A program made the translations under genes and the position numbers. The notes beneath the pieces are model-generated. The model did not search any database. It saw only the letters and a program-made list of their open reading frames with translations, and was not told the origin of the DNA. Shown here one piece after another: positions 47,131 to 57,178 of a stretch of DNA of 64,000 nt. How positions within the stretch are numbered: position 1 is the stretch's first letter; each line of letters starts with the position of its first letter. Origin of the DNA: Hypericum androsaemum (Eukaryota > Streptophyta > Magnoliopsida > Malpighiales > Hypericaceae); contig OZ023181.1 of assembly GCA_963995505.1 (NCBI GenBank), forward strand, positions 25,230,366 to 25,294,365, given 5' to 3'.

Positions 47131-47658
47131 TTCGCCACAATCCCTCTGCCATGTCACCACTCCTACGTGGCAATACCAACAACCTCAACCCTACCACGGT
47201 TAGTACGTACTCCTTTTTTTCCCTTCTACCCAAAAAACTAGACTTGTTACTCATTTAATTCCCCTCATCTTTGTGTCGCCCGCCAAGTGACCAAATTTAA
47301 TTAAAACCAGAAAATAAAGATTCAATCGCTATAAATTAATTTGATGGCTCGTGTCGCCTTTGCATCCGGATCGGATTAAGCTATAGCGTACATGAATAAT
47401 ATTTTTTTAAATAAGTCCATCTTTATTAATACCAAAGAAAATAAAGTAGAAGTTACAAGGAAATCAACCAGTAAAAAAAAATTCCGCTAACACAAAGATG
47501 AATAATCCAAGTCTAATTATATTAAGCTATACTATCTTCTTTAATTTACAAATAAAACTTGCATTTTGATCAAATTTGAGGCAATAATACTTCCTTCACA
47601 ATCCCGACTACTTTGTGGAGTCGGAGCAAATTGAAATTGAATGCTGAACATTAAGACT

Positions 47659-47709
<51 letters not shown>

Positions 47710-47864
47710 AGTTGTTCCCCTTGTTTGGATTTTAAGTCGACCATATATGGATGGTAGAAAGATCCGACCCCGAACGGACGCTTATCATCATCTTTTTCTT
47801 TGGAATTAGAGGAGCAAAACATCCCTAGGTATATAAAGATAGAATGGCTCGAAATATCCTACTT
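47131..47864. other. Intergenic spacer with (TA)n microsatellite
   Basis: AT-rich non-coding DNA; a (TA)n run lies at about 47662–47706. No gene was seen. Confidence 0.55.
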
Positions 47865-48186
47865 AGTGCAAGACCCCTCTCGACTTTTTGTGAGGTTGCA
47901 ACCGCCGGCCTCATCAAAATCTTATGACGTGAAAATCCAGTGAAAAAAATCCGTGTGTAACACATCCCATACTAAATTGAGAGTAATTGATAATTGCAGT
48001 GACAATTCGGTAATAGGTCTAGTATACATAGTAGAAAAAAGAGAGTGGAAGGTATTATTGACATTGATATCTAATTCTAAAGAAATATTTGTTTCTTCTC
48101 TTATCTCTCTCTTCCTCTTCTAATTTCTTCCCCCTTTTCCCAATTCTTGTTCTATAAACCCTAATCCTTCGATTAGGTTCATTACA

Positions 48187-48198
48187 TGGTATCAGAGC
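48187..48198 (+). other. Primer binding site (iMet tRNA)
   Basis: TGGTATCAGAGC follows directly after the 5' LTR, the classic plant LTR-element primer site. It is not a tRNA gene. Confidence 0.9.
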
Positions 48199-48423
48199 TT
48201 CAAATCCTCAAATTTTATGGTGAATAACTCGATTGAAAGACAAGGAGACCATAGAGCCTTTCACTTCCATTGAAGATTCACATCGGGAAATTATCGAGAT
48301 GTTGAAGTCGCTGACGAATGAGGTGGAGAAGTTAGCGAAGAGAGACGGCGGTCTCGCTTGCTGACTAATTCGATTGAGGGTCACAAAGGCGACTACATTG
48401 AGCCATGAACTGACGGACCTGAC

Positions 48424-49055
48424 TTGCAACACATCGCTTCTCCAGAGACTGTTGCATCAAGGTCGAGGTTCGGAAGAATTCCTGAGGTGTATCAGAGGCA
48501 TCGACTCCAGGAGCGGCACGAGGTGAATTTCTCTGCCACTGAAATTGATATCCTCTTCTTTTGTGGAATTAACCCTAGAGCCTGGGTGGGAAGATGTGAG
48601 AATTATTTTAGTATTAATAGGATTTCAAATGATAAAAAGATTGATGTGGGTTCCATTTACTTAGACAATAAAGCATATATATGGTTTCTTTCTTGGATCA
48701 TAGAATGGCTTGTTGGGATGATTTTGTTGAAGCGTTGTGTATACATTTTGAGAATGAAGCGAAAGTAGGGTTCGAAAGTTCCGAAAGAGTTCGTGACAAA
48801 GTCAATGAATCAGTTATGGTGAATATGAGTTTGGAGGAGGAATGTGTTGCAGAGAGTTGTGGTGCTGCACAAGGATCACCAGCTGTGTTTGCTTTACCAG
48901 ATCATGCGAGTCCAGCAGTGAATAACTTGAGCTCTATGGGGATGTTGAATGATGTGAACATGTCTGAAAATGATGCCAACCGTAATTCAAACTCATGTAC
49001 AATAAGTGCATCAGCGACACGAAGATCTTGGTTTAGATGTCGATTTGAAGTCTGA
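48424..49055 (+). pseudogene. gag-like region of the LTR element (frameshifted)
   Basis: The first frame (from 48424) reads 'IDILFFCGINPRAWVGRCEN' then 'YFSINRI'. The second frame (from 48681) continues 'MACWDDFVEALCIHFENEA'. Together they match the Retrotrans_gag pattern (F.G.NP..W..R.E.YF … W..F..AL...F). The later part (48810–49055) is Ser/Asn-rich without recognisable motif. A frame change separates the halves. Confidence 0.65.
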
Positions 49056-49716
49056 GAAGACTATCCTCAGCAAGTTTAGGCTGCCTGATGGGCATGATGT
49101 GAATTTGAAGCGGGTTCGAGAGGAGTTCCTGGTGAATCACAGGTCAATATTGTCAACCAATGTATGTCTGCTGCAGAGCACACACGATATTGAGCAGTGG
49201 CATAGAAGGATTGATCTGATAAAGGCAGTAGGTAAGCAGAATATAATATCGGCAGTTCAGGTGACCAATAATGTCTATGAATCAGTGGTAAACACACACG
49301 ATCAAGGGAATCAGGTAGGTGTAGTCAAGAAGGATGTGAGAAAGTTTGAAAAATTAAAGATGTCTCATTGCGTCTTAGAAGTTGACGGCCCGGAGTGCGG
49401 CTTTATGAACTTGATCACGGCCTTGAAGACAGCAAAGAGGAAGCTTGAAGCACAGGTTAAACAACTGTCAAGGAAATGCAGAAGAAATGCAAGACACCAG
49501 AATTTTGCTAATGGAACTGCAGAGGTGGAGCTAGTTGCTAACTATGCATCACTATTGCAATTGGAAATTCAGTCTCTCGATAAGTTCATCTCAGAATTGG
49601 AATGGTTTCTTGTTTCGGATAAGGGCATCAACATTGCTGATGCAAATTTGGTTGTTGAAGTGGAGAAATATATAGAGCATTGTATGGATATCACGAGAAA
49701 AGTGAAAATGAAATAA
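49006..49716 (+). CDS. Unknown 236-aa ORF inside the LTR element, unit 1
   Basis: An uninterrupted frame inside the retroelement. I do not recognise the family. It contains a repeated heptad-like segment ('LITALKTAKRKLEAQVKQLS'), 'ASLLQLEIQSLDKFISELEW' and a basic end, suggesting helices or a coiled coil. It differs from unit 2 at eight residues. It may be a remnant of another captured cellular gene or an element-specific protein. Confidence 0.45.
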   Translation: MHQRHEDLGLDVDLKSEKTILSKFRLPDGHDVNLKRVREEFLVNHRSILSTNVCLLQSTHDIEQWHRRIDLIKAVGKQNIISAVQVTNNVYESVVNTHDQGNQVGVVKKDVRKFEKLKMSHCVLEVDGPECGFMNLITALKTAKRKLEAQVKQLSRKCRRNARHQNFANGTAEVELVANYASLLQLEIQSLDKFISELEWFLVSDKGINIADANLVVEVEKYIEHCMDITRKVKMK

Positions 49717-50065
49717 TGATTGAACATGGAATGGTTCAATACTGGTATAACCATTCTATATGCCTCATTTCATTTTTGGGTTGAAGAAGGAGTTGAAGAT
49801 GATGCCTTCTAACAAAAAGTAACAGATTCTGAAATCTCATTTCTTCAAGCCTCTCGCAAGGGAAATTCAGATTTAATTTCAGTTTGTGGTGAGAATTACT
49901 TAGCAGCTGATGTTGATGCTAATCTTGTAAGAAAAGAGGAGTAGTGGGTACCTGAAGAGGATCACAAAAATCATGTTGTCATTGTTAATTTGGTTGAAGT
50001 GCATTTGGACAACGACTTGCATAGAACCAGGGTAGCTGAAATGGCATTTTTCTCATGATTATATA

Positions 50066-50335
50066 AGCTAGTTAAATTACTTGAAATGAGAAGGGACGTG
50101 CAAGAGATTTTCAAGATGACTTCCCATGATAAGCAAGTTACAATGTCCTCCCACACGCACCAAGGACCATAAGGTGAATTATGTTTTTGATGCATTGGAA
50201 ATCAGTCAACATGCCATATTCATCAAAAGTATGAGATGGGCGGCTGAGTTAAATATGTTACTTATCAAGTGTAATACTGGTTTGATAACAAGTGGCATGA
50301 CAGTTGAAGTAAGAACCTTGACAGCTAATGCAAGC
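50066..50335 (+). pseudogene. Captured UAP56/RH15-RH56 DEAD-box helicase fragments
   Basis: From about 50066 the + strand reads '[20 protein letters not shown]' then 'HDKQVTM', matching '[20 protein letters not shown]' of the mRNA-export helicase UAP56. After a deletion and frame change, 50163–50330 reads '[20 protein letters not shown]' then '[11 protein letters not shown]', matching '[20 protein letters not shown]' then 'SRAAELNKLL'. It continues '[11 protein letters not shown]' (UAP56 SGMSQEERLT). The helicase portion lacks the Walker A, DECD and HRxGR motifs, so it cannot be an active helicase. Confidence 0.8.
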
Positions 50336-50911
50336 AGAGCTTGGTTGCTACAATTAGCTTTACAGATTCTTCCAGGTTTATCTCCTAGCCTAGTATGTCT
50401 GTCATTTGTAGAAGCAGAGGATTGTGCATTATCAAAAAGAAGACGGGTTGGTCTATTGGTTGTAGAAGTTATTGATGGAAGTGAAAAAGGATTGTTACAT
50501 TGGAAATGGCAGCATATGCATTTTTATGCAGGTCTGTTGATGGTTACAAATTTGCAAATTACTGTAGCACTACCATCTGCTGCTACAGACCTTCATATTT
50601 TCCATGGTTGGCAGCCTCTATTGGACAACTCTCCAGGTCTACAAGTTCTTGCAAGTTCTGCTTTGCTTCTTGTTTGGCAGCAACTAATGAAGGACTTTGG
50701 TTGGCATCAATTATTGGAGGACTTTGGTTGGCAGCAACTATTGAAGCAAAAATTGAAATCTACTATTGAAGTTACAATTGAGAAGCAGCCATTACAAGTT
50801 ACAAGTAAGGCAATGGCTAATTTCAGAAGTTCAAGTATTAGTCTTGGATTGAGAAGACGCGACAAGTTGACTGATATGCGAACTCTAGTACATATTTTTT
50901 ATGTGCCTTGA
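50126..50911 (+). CDS. 261-aa ORF of the LTR element, N-terminal part helicase-derived
   Basis: This frame starts in the captured helicase sequence and runs through unrelated text with a Trp/Gln-rich near-repeat ('[20 protein letters not shown]') to 'LVHIFYVP'. Expression and function are unknown. In units 2 and 3 a one-base deletion shortens the frame to 205 aa. Confidence 0.35.
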   Translation: MISKLQCPPTRTKDHKVNYVFDALEISQHAIFIKSMRWAAELNMLLIKCNTGLITSGMTVEVRTLTANASRAWLLQLALQILPGLSPSLVCLSFVEAEDCALSKRRRVGLLVVEVIDGSEKGLLHWKWQHMHFYAGLLMVTNLQITVALPSAATDLHIFHGWQPLLDNSPGLQVLASSALLLVWQQLMKDFGWHQLLEDFGWQQLLKQKLKSTIEVTIEKQPLQVTSKAMANFRSSSISLGLRRRDKLTDMRTLVHIFYVP

Positions 50912-51176
50912 ACCTTGAGGACAAGGTTCTTTTGAAGGGGAAAGTTGTAATACATCCTATACTAAATTGAGAGTAATTGATAATTACAGTGACCATTCGG
51001 TAATAGGTCTAGTATACATAGTAGAAAAAAGAGAGTTGAAGGTATTATTGACATTGATATCTAATTCTAAAGAAATATTTGTTTCTTCTCTTATCTCTCT
51101 CTTCCTCTTCTAATTTCTTCCCCCTTTTCTCAATTCTTGTTCTATAAACCCTAATCCTTCGGTTAGGTTCATTACA

Positions 51177-51620
51177 CCGTGATAGGGAAAGAATACATCG
51201 GGGGAAAAATTCTCCCCTTGACGTTTGGTATATCGCTAAGCTTGACCCTCCACCGTCACGAACTATTACATCCATCGAAGAAACTATCTCCCCGTTCCTA
51301 CTAGTCATGCTGCTAGCATCAGTTACAAATCTGGACAGGGAAACATCACTAATATCTTTCGTCAAATGGTGAACAATCCCATTCGGTAGAGTGTTGTAAT
51401 AATGCGTGCCTAGCGAAACATTAAAGCCATGATTGGCCATCCAGTCCGCAGAGCAATTTGCTTCCATGTAAATATGTTTTACCTCCACCTCCCAGTCCAT
51501 GTTCAAAAGATCCTTGATATCTAGAATCAGGGTGAGCTTACCTGCTGTGTCGTATTCCCACGAGTCAGGTAGTCTGCCACTAATTTTGAATCAACCTCCA
51601 TTGTCATTGTCATATATGGC
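51177..51620 (-). mobile_element. LINE RNase H fragment (host of the LTR insertion)
   Basis: The minus strand reads 'WEVEVKHIYMEANCSADWMA', the HIxREAN.cADwlA end of a LINE RNase H domain, plus about 70 further residues to the insertion point. Its 3' end continues on the other side of the LTR element at 47865–47950. Confidence 0.7.
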
Positions 51621-52477
51621 AAATTCCAAGTTCCGTCTGGTTGTTTCCCATTGAATGGGCCGAGTCTTGGGCTGGCAAACCAAGTTCAGCCCATGCAGAG
51701 AGGTGCATTATCTCACCTGCCCAAATATATATGACTTTTCCCATTCCATTTCACCATATACAGATATAAGAATGTTACTTTAATTCAATAGAGAGACGAT
51801 GCTGGTAGGCAGGTAGGTCGGTGGCCGTGGCGTGCCACTACCAGGAGGACAAGGTCAAGGTGAGGTAGATGATGGATGATACATGCATGCGCTATCTAAC
51901 GTGACATGTGGGTCGTCGTTCAACTCCAACTAAAGTCCACCTTCATTTACTTCTTAAGCCAAAGCGAGTTGGGTGAACTGAAATAGTAACATATTTGATT
52001 TTTTAATATGGTTTGTGCTCAAATTTTATAAATACAAAATTATTTTATTTACAAATGAAAAAATATTCAAATTTTATTAAATAAATATTCTATCATTAAA
52101 TTTGATCGTCGTTTATTCAGATATTAAAAAAAGACGAGCGAACCGGTGAGATAAAGAATTGTACTCACTTGTATTGGCTGCATAATAAATGCATGACCGT
52201 GGTCGAATTCAGTTTCCGCGTGGTGAAAATATTAAAGAAGGACAAGTACAAATTCAATGGTCAACAAGGTGAGCACATATGTAACAATTCTCAAGTCACC
52301 TTATACTAGACCTATCGAGTTAGAAGTTTTGATTTCATATTCAATTCAAAATTTTAAGGTAATAAATTTGTAGATTTTTCATTCTTATAATCAAACACAT
52401 AACTCTTGCACTAAGAAGCAATATAAGATTATAAAATAGATCATTTAGTAGCAGACAAGATTAGATATATTTATTTT
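51621..52477. other. CHIL upstream spacer, unit 1
   Basis: AT-rich DNA with no exon. Unit 1 has 'gacatgtgggtcg' near 51903 where unit 2 has 'ccacacgtgggtcg' with a CACGTG. Confidence 0.5.
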
Positions 52478-53003
52478 GGGAAAAGTATATGTTAGAACTA
52501 TGTGATTTGGTTGTTAGACACTTTTATGATTATGGTTTAAAACAAATCATACATGTCCTTGTGTTTGCAAAGAACCTCTCCCAAATCTGGGCGAACCTGA
52601 TCGAGCGACACGTCGTCGTATCAGGGTTACGTGTCATGCCAACTGCGGAAAAAATCAACCCTGCTATCGTTGAGTTGGCTTAAAGGTAAAATTTAAAATA
52701 ATACCAAATTTGTTTAGATTTTTTTAAAATTCTCCTCTTACCCTATCAATTTACCGCGAACGCTACCGTCTTTTAGCTATGAAAAAGTACTAAGACTGGT
52801 TGGGAGAGAGGGAGATGCGATTGTTGGCGAGGTTGAAGGCGACACGTGCTGGTGTGACACGTAACCCCAATACGATGACGTGTTGCTCGGTCAAGTTCGG
52901 GAGAGGTCGTTAGCAACTACAAGGATCTGTTTGATGCATTTTAAACTATAGTCCTAAAAGTTTCTAACGGCCAAACCACAAGGTACTAAAGTATATTTTT
53001 TCT
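52478..53003. mobile_element. MULE-like MITE in the CHIL promoter, unit 1 (526 bp)
   Basis: The ends form about 165-bp inverted repeats. The left arm (from 'gggaaaagtatatgttagaac') pairs with the right arm (ending '..tatattttttct'), and both arms carry matched 'cctctccc', 'cacgtc.tcgtat' and 'gggttacgtgtca' blocks. The flanking 9-mers atttatttt and aattatttt differ at one base. The inner arm contains a G-box CACGTG (52843–52848). Confidence 0.75.
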
Positions 53004-53116
53004 AATTATTTTAGAAAACAAAGAGAGGTAGCTCGGAAAACCCGTTAATTTTGCAAATTCAGTAACAAAATGCAGTTAACATACCATAGCTCAAGGCGTA
53101 TGATATGAATATCCTT

Positions 53117-53221
53117 ACCTACCAAATTAAGTCGGGTGGTGGTGGCGTGGACCAAACCAACCAAAGAGCGTTAGCTACCTTGTGTTGTGTTGTGTTGGTT
53201 TCACACAAAAGGAAGGTAGGT
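53117..53221. promoter_or_regulatory. Inverted pair of AC elements (MYB sites) before CHIL
   Basis: ACCTACC at 53117–53123 and its complement GGTAGGT at 53215–53221 lie 150–250 bp before the end of the first CHIL exon. AC elements are R2R3-MYB targets in phenylpropanoid and flavonoid promoters, which suits CHIL. The same pair occurs at 59549 and 59647 in unit 2. Confidence 0.5.
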
Positions 53222-53366
53222 AGCTGCTACCTTGTGTTAAATGAGCGCAACCCACCCTGGTCTTCCTATGATCCCACTCCTCTAAATTACCTTGCCTTCT
53301 CTTCTTCTTCTTCTTAGTCGACGCTCCCAAACTCCATCACTTGATAATTAGCAGAGGCAAATAATC

Positions 53367-53413
53367 AGTAAGTATATGGTTTACATTTAATCGTCTATGT
53401 GATATTACTATGC

Positions 53414-53463
<50 letters not shown>

Positions 53464-54672
53464 CTTACTATATTATACCATACGTATGAATGATTGCAGT
53501 GGGCGGTGAAACGGTTATGGTCGATGACATCGCCTTCCCTTCTCAGATTACCACCTCCAAGTCCTTATCCCTCCTTGGCCACGGTAATTCCAGCAGCGGC
53601 CTTCTCTCCATTTTAACCAGCAGTCTCGAGTTTGATTGTCCCGTCTTTTGTGGTGTGACTGATCTCCATTAGTCCAGTTACCATGTTGTTTCTAGTTTGG
53701 TTGTACCTTGTGTCAAATTAAGATACTATCTAGTGGTTATGAGACTCTTCCTTCCTGTTATATGTGAACATGGGCTCTGGTCTGATCATACCATATCATA
53801 AGTTTTTTATCATTACAACAAGTGGAAACAGAGTTGAGTTGGTCTGTATATGCTTCTTGGTGGGAAACATATGACATCCATATGCTAAACTAACGACGTA
53901 AGAAACAAAATACAGGGCTTACGGACATCGAGATACACTTTCTCCAAATTAAGCTGACAGCGATCGGAGTATATCTGGAGCCCCAAGTGGTGTCCCACCT
54001 GCACAAGTGGAAGGGAAAGCCCGGCACCGAGCTCGCCGAGGACGACGAATTCTTTGAAGCTCTCATTGCCGGTATTCTTTTATTTTTATCCTAAACTTGA
54101 CACCGGGAATTGTAATTGAGCTGTCTGTGTGTGAGGCCTGACCATCAATATATACGGCGTACGTGCAGCCCCGGGGGAGAAGGTGCTGAGGGTAGTGACG
54201 ATCAAGGAGATCAAAGGTTCGCAGTACGGGGTGCAGCTGGAGAGCTCTGTTAGGGACAGGCTGGCGGAGGCGGACAAGTACGAGGAGGAAGAGGAGGAGG
54301 CCCTCGAGAAGATTACCGAATTCTTCCAATCCGCCTACTTGAAGAAACACTCTCTCATCACTTTCCATTTCCCGGCAACCTCGTCCACTGTCGAGGTCCT
54401 TTTATTTATTTATATATATCACCACTCTGCTCTTTGCTTGCTTTACAGACTGAGTCGATATATTCTTGATCACGTACGCTTGCTAGTAGTGCTTTAATTC
54501 AATATTTGGACAGATTGCGTTGGCGGTGGAGGGGAAAGAGAACAAGATTTTGGTGGAGAACGCTAATGTGGTGGAGATGATACAGAGGTGGTACCTGGGC
54601 GGAACCAGGGGAGTCTCTCCTTCCACCATCTCTTGCCTTGCCAACAACCTCTCCGCTGAGCTGGCCAAGTGA
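53367..54672 (+). CDS. CHIL: Chalcone isomerase-like protein (type IV CHI, enhancer of flavonoid production), unit 1
   Basis: Coding pieces 53367, 53500–53583, 53916–54071, 54169–54395 and 54514–54672 give 208 aa, the usual CHIL length. The protein begins [16 protein letters not shown], parallel to known CHILs, and shows '[20 protein letters not shown]', '[20 protein letters not shown]', '[15 protein letters not shown]' and '[20 protein letters not shown]'. Type IV CHILs are not catalytic; they bind chalcone synthase and raise flavonoid output. The start codon is split: A at 53367 precedes GTAAGT and TG at 53500 follows the acceptor AG. If the intron is retained, an in-frame ATG at 53490 would give a slightly longer N-terminus ([11 protein letters not shown]). 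Intron 1 contains a long (CT)n tract (53421–53458). The 5' UTR lies upstream of 53367. Confidence 0.93.
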
Positions 54673-55191
54673 TCAACATCCATCTCTCGCTGTCTGTCGT
54701 GACGTCTAATACTAGTGCTGTTGGTTTTTTATTCTGTTTGTCTAGCTGCGCTCAGAAACTTGTACTCTCATCGATTCACAGAAGTTACTAGTATTGGCTA
54801 TTGTGTGCTTCCCTTCATTAATTAGGCCTCTTCTTCCCAATAAACATACAAGGAAGCTCTACCTACAACGTTTCTTCTTCTTCTGGTTCCTATCAATTTT
54901 CCTGCTGGTCTAGCTAATGGACACTGGCCACTTCGTAAAAAAATTGCAGACAAACCACTCGAATATGAAGTCAACTGATGGACAACAAAAACCCGAGAAT
55001 TGAGTAAGGTCTCGAATTGATCACTAGCTCAACAATGTTAGAAAGCTGATTAGAAACAGCGCGCACACGCACAAACATATATGTATATAGATACATGCAC
55101 AAAGTGTGATTATGTACATGTACCCTAGGCCTATATGCTACTCGGGGACGGGAACAAATTCAATTGCTCAATCAATCAACTTAATACATTA
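54673..55191. other. CHIL 3' flank, unit 1
   Basis: Non-coding; ends at the tandem junction. No element was recognised. Confidence 0.5.
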
Positions 55192-55440
55192 AGTGCAAGA
55201 CCCCTCTCGACTTTTTGTGAGGTTGCGACCGCCGGCCTCATCAAAGAGTTGTGGTGAATATGAGTTTGGAGGAGGAATGTGTTGCAGAGAGTTGTGGTGC
55301 TGCACAAGGATCACCAGCTGTGTTTGCTTTACCAGATCATGCGAGTCCAGCAGTGAATAACTTGAGCTCTATGGGGATGTTGAATGATGTGAACATGTCT
55401 GAAAATGATGCCAACCGTAATTCAAACTCATGTACAATAA

Positions 55441-56151
55441 GTGCATCAGCGACACGAAGATCTTTGTTTAGATGTGGATTTGAAGTATGAGAAGACTGTC
55501 CTCAGCAAGTTTAGGCTGCCTGATGGGCATGATGTGAATTTGAAGCGGGTTCGAGAGGAGTTCCTGGTGAATCACAGGTCAATATTGTCAACCAATGTAT
55601 GTCTGCTGCAGAGCACACATGATATTGAGCAGTGGCATAGAAGGATTGATCTGATAAAGGCAGTAGGTAAGCAGAATATAATATCGGCAGTTCAGGTGAC
55701 CAATAATGTCTATGAATCAGTGGTAAACACACACGATCAAGGGAATCAGGTAGGTGTAGTCAAGAAGAATGTGAGAAAGTTTGAAAAATTAAAGATGTCT
55801 CATTGCGGCTTAGAAGTTGACGGCCCGGAGTGCGGCTTTATGAACTTGATCACGGCCTTGAAGACAGCAAAGAGGAAGCTTGAAGCACAGGTTAAACAAC
55901 TGTCAAGGAAATGCAGAACAAATGCAAGACACCAGAATTTTGCTAATGGAACTGCAGAGGTGGAGCTAGTTGCTAACTATGCATCACTATTGCAATTGGA
56001 AATTCAGTCTCTCGATAAGTTCATCTCAGAATTGGAATGGTTTCTTGTTTCGGATAAGGGCATCAACATTGCTGATGCAAATTTGGTTGTTGAAGTGGAG
56101 AAATATGTAGAGCATTGTATGGATATCATGAGAAAGGTGAAAATGAAATAA
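55441..56151 (+). CDS. Unknown 236-aa ORF of the LTR element, unit 2
   Basis: Copy of the unit 1 frame with eight residue changes (for example G9C, S16Y, V131G). Identical to the copy in unit 3. Confidence 0.4.
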   Translation: MHQRHEDLCLDVDLKYEKTVLSKFRLPDGHDVNLKRVREEFLVNHRSILSTNVCLLQSTHDIEQWHRRIDLIKAVGKQNIISAVQVTNNVYESVVNTHDQGNQVGVVKKNVRKFEKLKMSHCGLEVDGPECGFMNLITALKTAKRKLEAQVKQLSRKCRTNARHQNFANGTAEVELVANYASLLQLEIQSLDKFISELEWFLVSDKGINIADANLVVEVEKYVEHCMDIMRKVKMK

Positions 56152-56500
56152 TGATTGAACATGGAATGGTTCAATACTGGTATAACCATTCTATATGCCT
56201 CATTTCATTTTTGGGTTGAAGAAGGAGCTGAAGATGATGCCTTCTAACAAAAAGTAACAGATTCTGAAATCTCATTTCTTCAAGCCTCTCGCAAGGGAAA
56301 TTCAGATTTAATTTCAGTTTGTGGTGAGAATTACTTAGCAGCTGATGTTGGTGCTAATCTTGTAAGAAAAGAGGAGTAGTGGGTACCTGAAGAGGATCAC
56401 GGAAATCATGTTGTCATTGTTAATTTGGTTGAAGTGCATTTGGACAACGACTTGCATAGAACCAGGGTAGCTGAAATGGTATTTTTCTCATGATTATATA

Positions 56501-57178
56501 AGCTAGTTAAATTACTTGAAATGAGAAGGGACGTGCAAGAGATTTTCAAGATGACTTCCCATGATAAGCAAGTTACAATGTCCTCCCACACGCACCAAGG
56601 ACCATAAGGTGAATTATCTTTTTGATGCATTGGAAATCAGTCAACATGCCATATTCATCAAAAGTGTGAGATGGGCGGCTGAGTTAAATATGTTACTTAT
56701 CAAGTATAATTCTGGTTTGATAACAAGTGGCATGACAGTTGAAGCAAGAACCTTGACAGCTAATGCAAACAGAGCTTGGTTGCTACAATTAGCTTTACAG
56801 ATTCTTCCAGGTTTATCTCCTAGCCTAGTATGTCTGTCATTTGTAGAAGCAGAGGATTGTGCATTATCAAAAAGAAGACGGGTTGGTCTATTGGTTGTAG
56901 AAGTTATTGATGGAAGTGAAAAAGGATTGTTACATTGGAAATGGCAGCATATGCATTTTTATGCAGGTCTGTTGATGGTTACAAATTTGCAAATTACTGC
57001 AGCACTACCATCTGCTGCTACAGACCTTCATATTTTCCATGGTTGGCAGCCTCTATGGGACAACTCTCCAGGTCTACAAGTTCTTGCAAGTTCTGCTTTG
57101 CTTCTTGTTTGGCAGCAACTAATGAAGGACTTTGGTTGGCATCAATTATTGGCGGACTTTGGTTGGCAGCACTATTGA
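56501..57178 (+). pseudogene. Helicase-derived ORF of the LTR element, unit 2
   Basis: Repeats the UAP56-like segments ('[18 protein letters not shown]', '[18 protein letters not shown]'). The main frame stops after 205 aa because of a one-base deletion. Confidence 0.75.

Larger units (their letters stand above)
47956..51176 (+). mobile_element. Non-autonomous LTR retroelement, 3221 bp, with host-gene fragments
   Basis: The 231-bp LTRs (47956–48186 and 50946–51176) begin TGTAA and end TTACA. The 5-bp duplication CCGTG lies at 47951–47955 and 51177–51181. The primer site TGGTATCAGAGC (48187–48198) complements initiator Met-tRNA, and the polypurine tract GAAGGGGAAAG is at 50934–50944. A gag-like region (48550–48770) resembles Ty3/gypsy gag, and 'LEDKVLLKG' before the PPT resembles the end of a gypsy pol. 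There is no protease, RT, RNase H or integrase. Between gag and PPT lie an unknown 236-aa ORF and a segment derived from a UAP56-type helicase. The nearly identical LTRs suggest a young insertion. Confidence 0.9.
47865..55191 (+). repeat. CHIL tandem array, unit 1 (7327 bp, fullest copy)
   Basis: The unit begins 'agtgcaagacccctctcgac' at the 3' end of an inverted LINE fragment and ends 'cttaatacatta'. The same start sequence recurs at 55192 and 61624. It contains the LINE fragment, the nested LTR element with both LTRs, a MITE and one complete CHIL gene. It is the only copy that keeps the 5' LTR. Confidence 0.95.

Noticed and set aside
48187..48198. TGGTATCAGAGC as part of a tRNA gene
   Set aside because: It lies exactly after an LTR and is the complement of a tRNA 3' end, so it is a primer binding site. 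No cloverleaf surrounds it.
51045..51506. 153-aa minus ORF as a single gene
   Set aside because: Its first part is a LINE RNase H end and its last part is the antisense LTR; a chance fusion at the insertion site.
53421..53458. Regular short repeats as a CRISPR-like array
   Set aside because: It is a (CT)n microsatellite in a plant intron; no spacers.
54063..54368. 101-aa minus ORF opposite CHIL exon 4
   Set aside because: Antisense shadow of a real exon; repeated only because the unit is duplicated.
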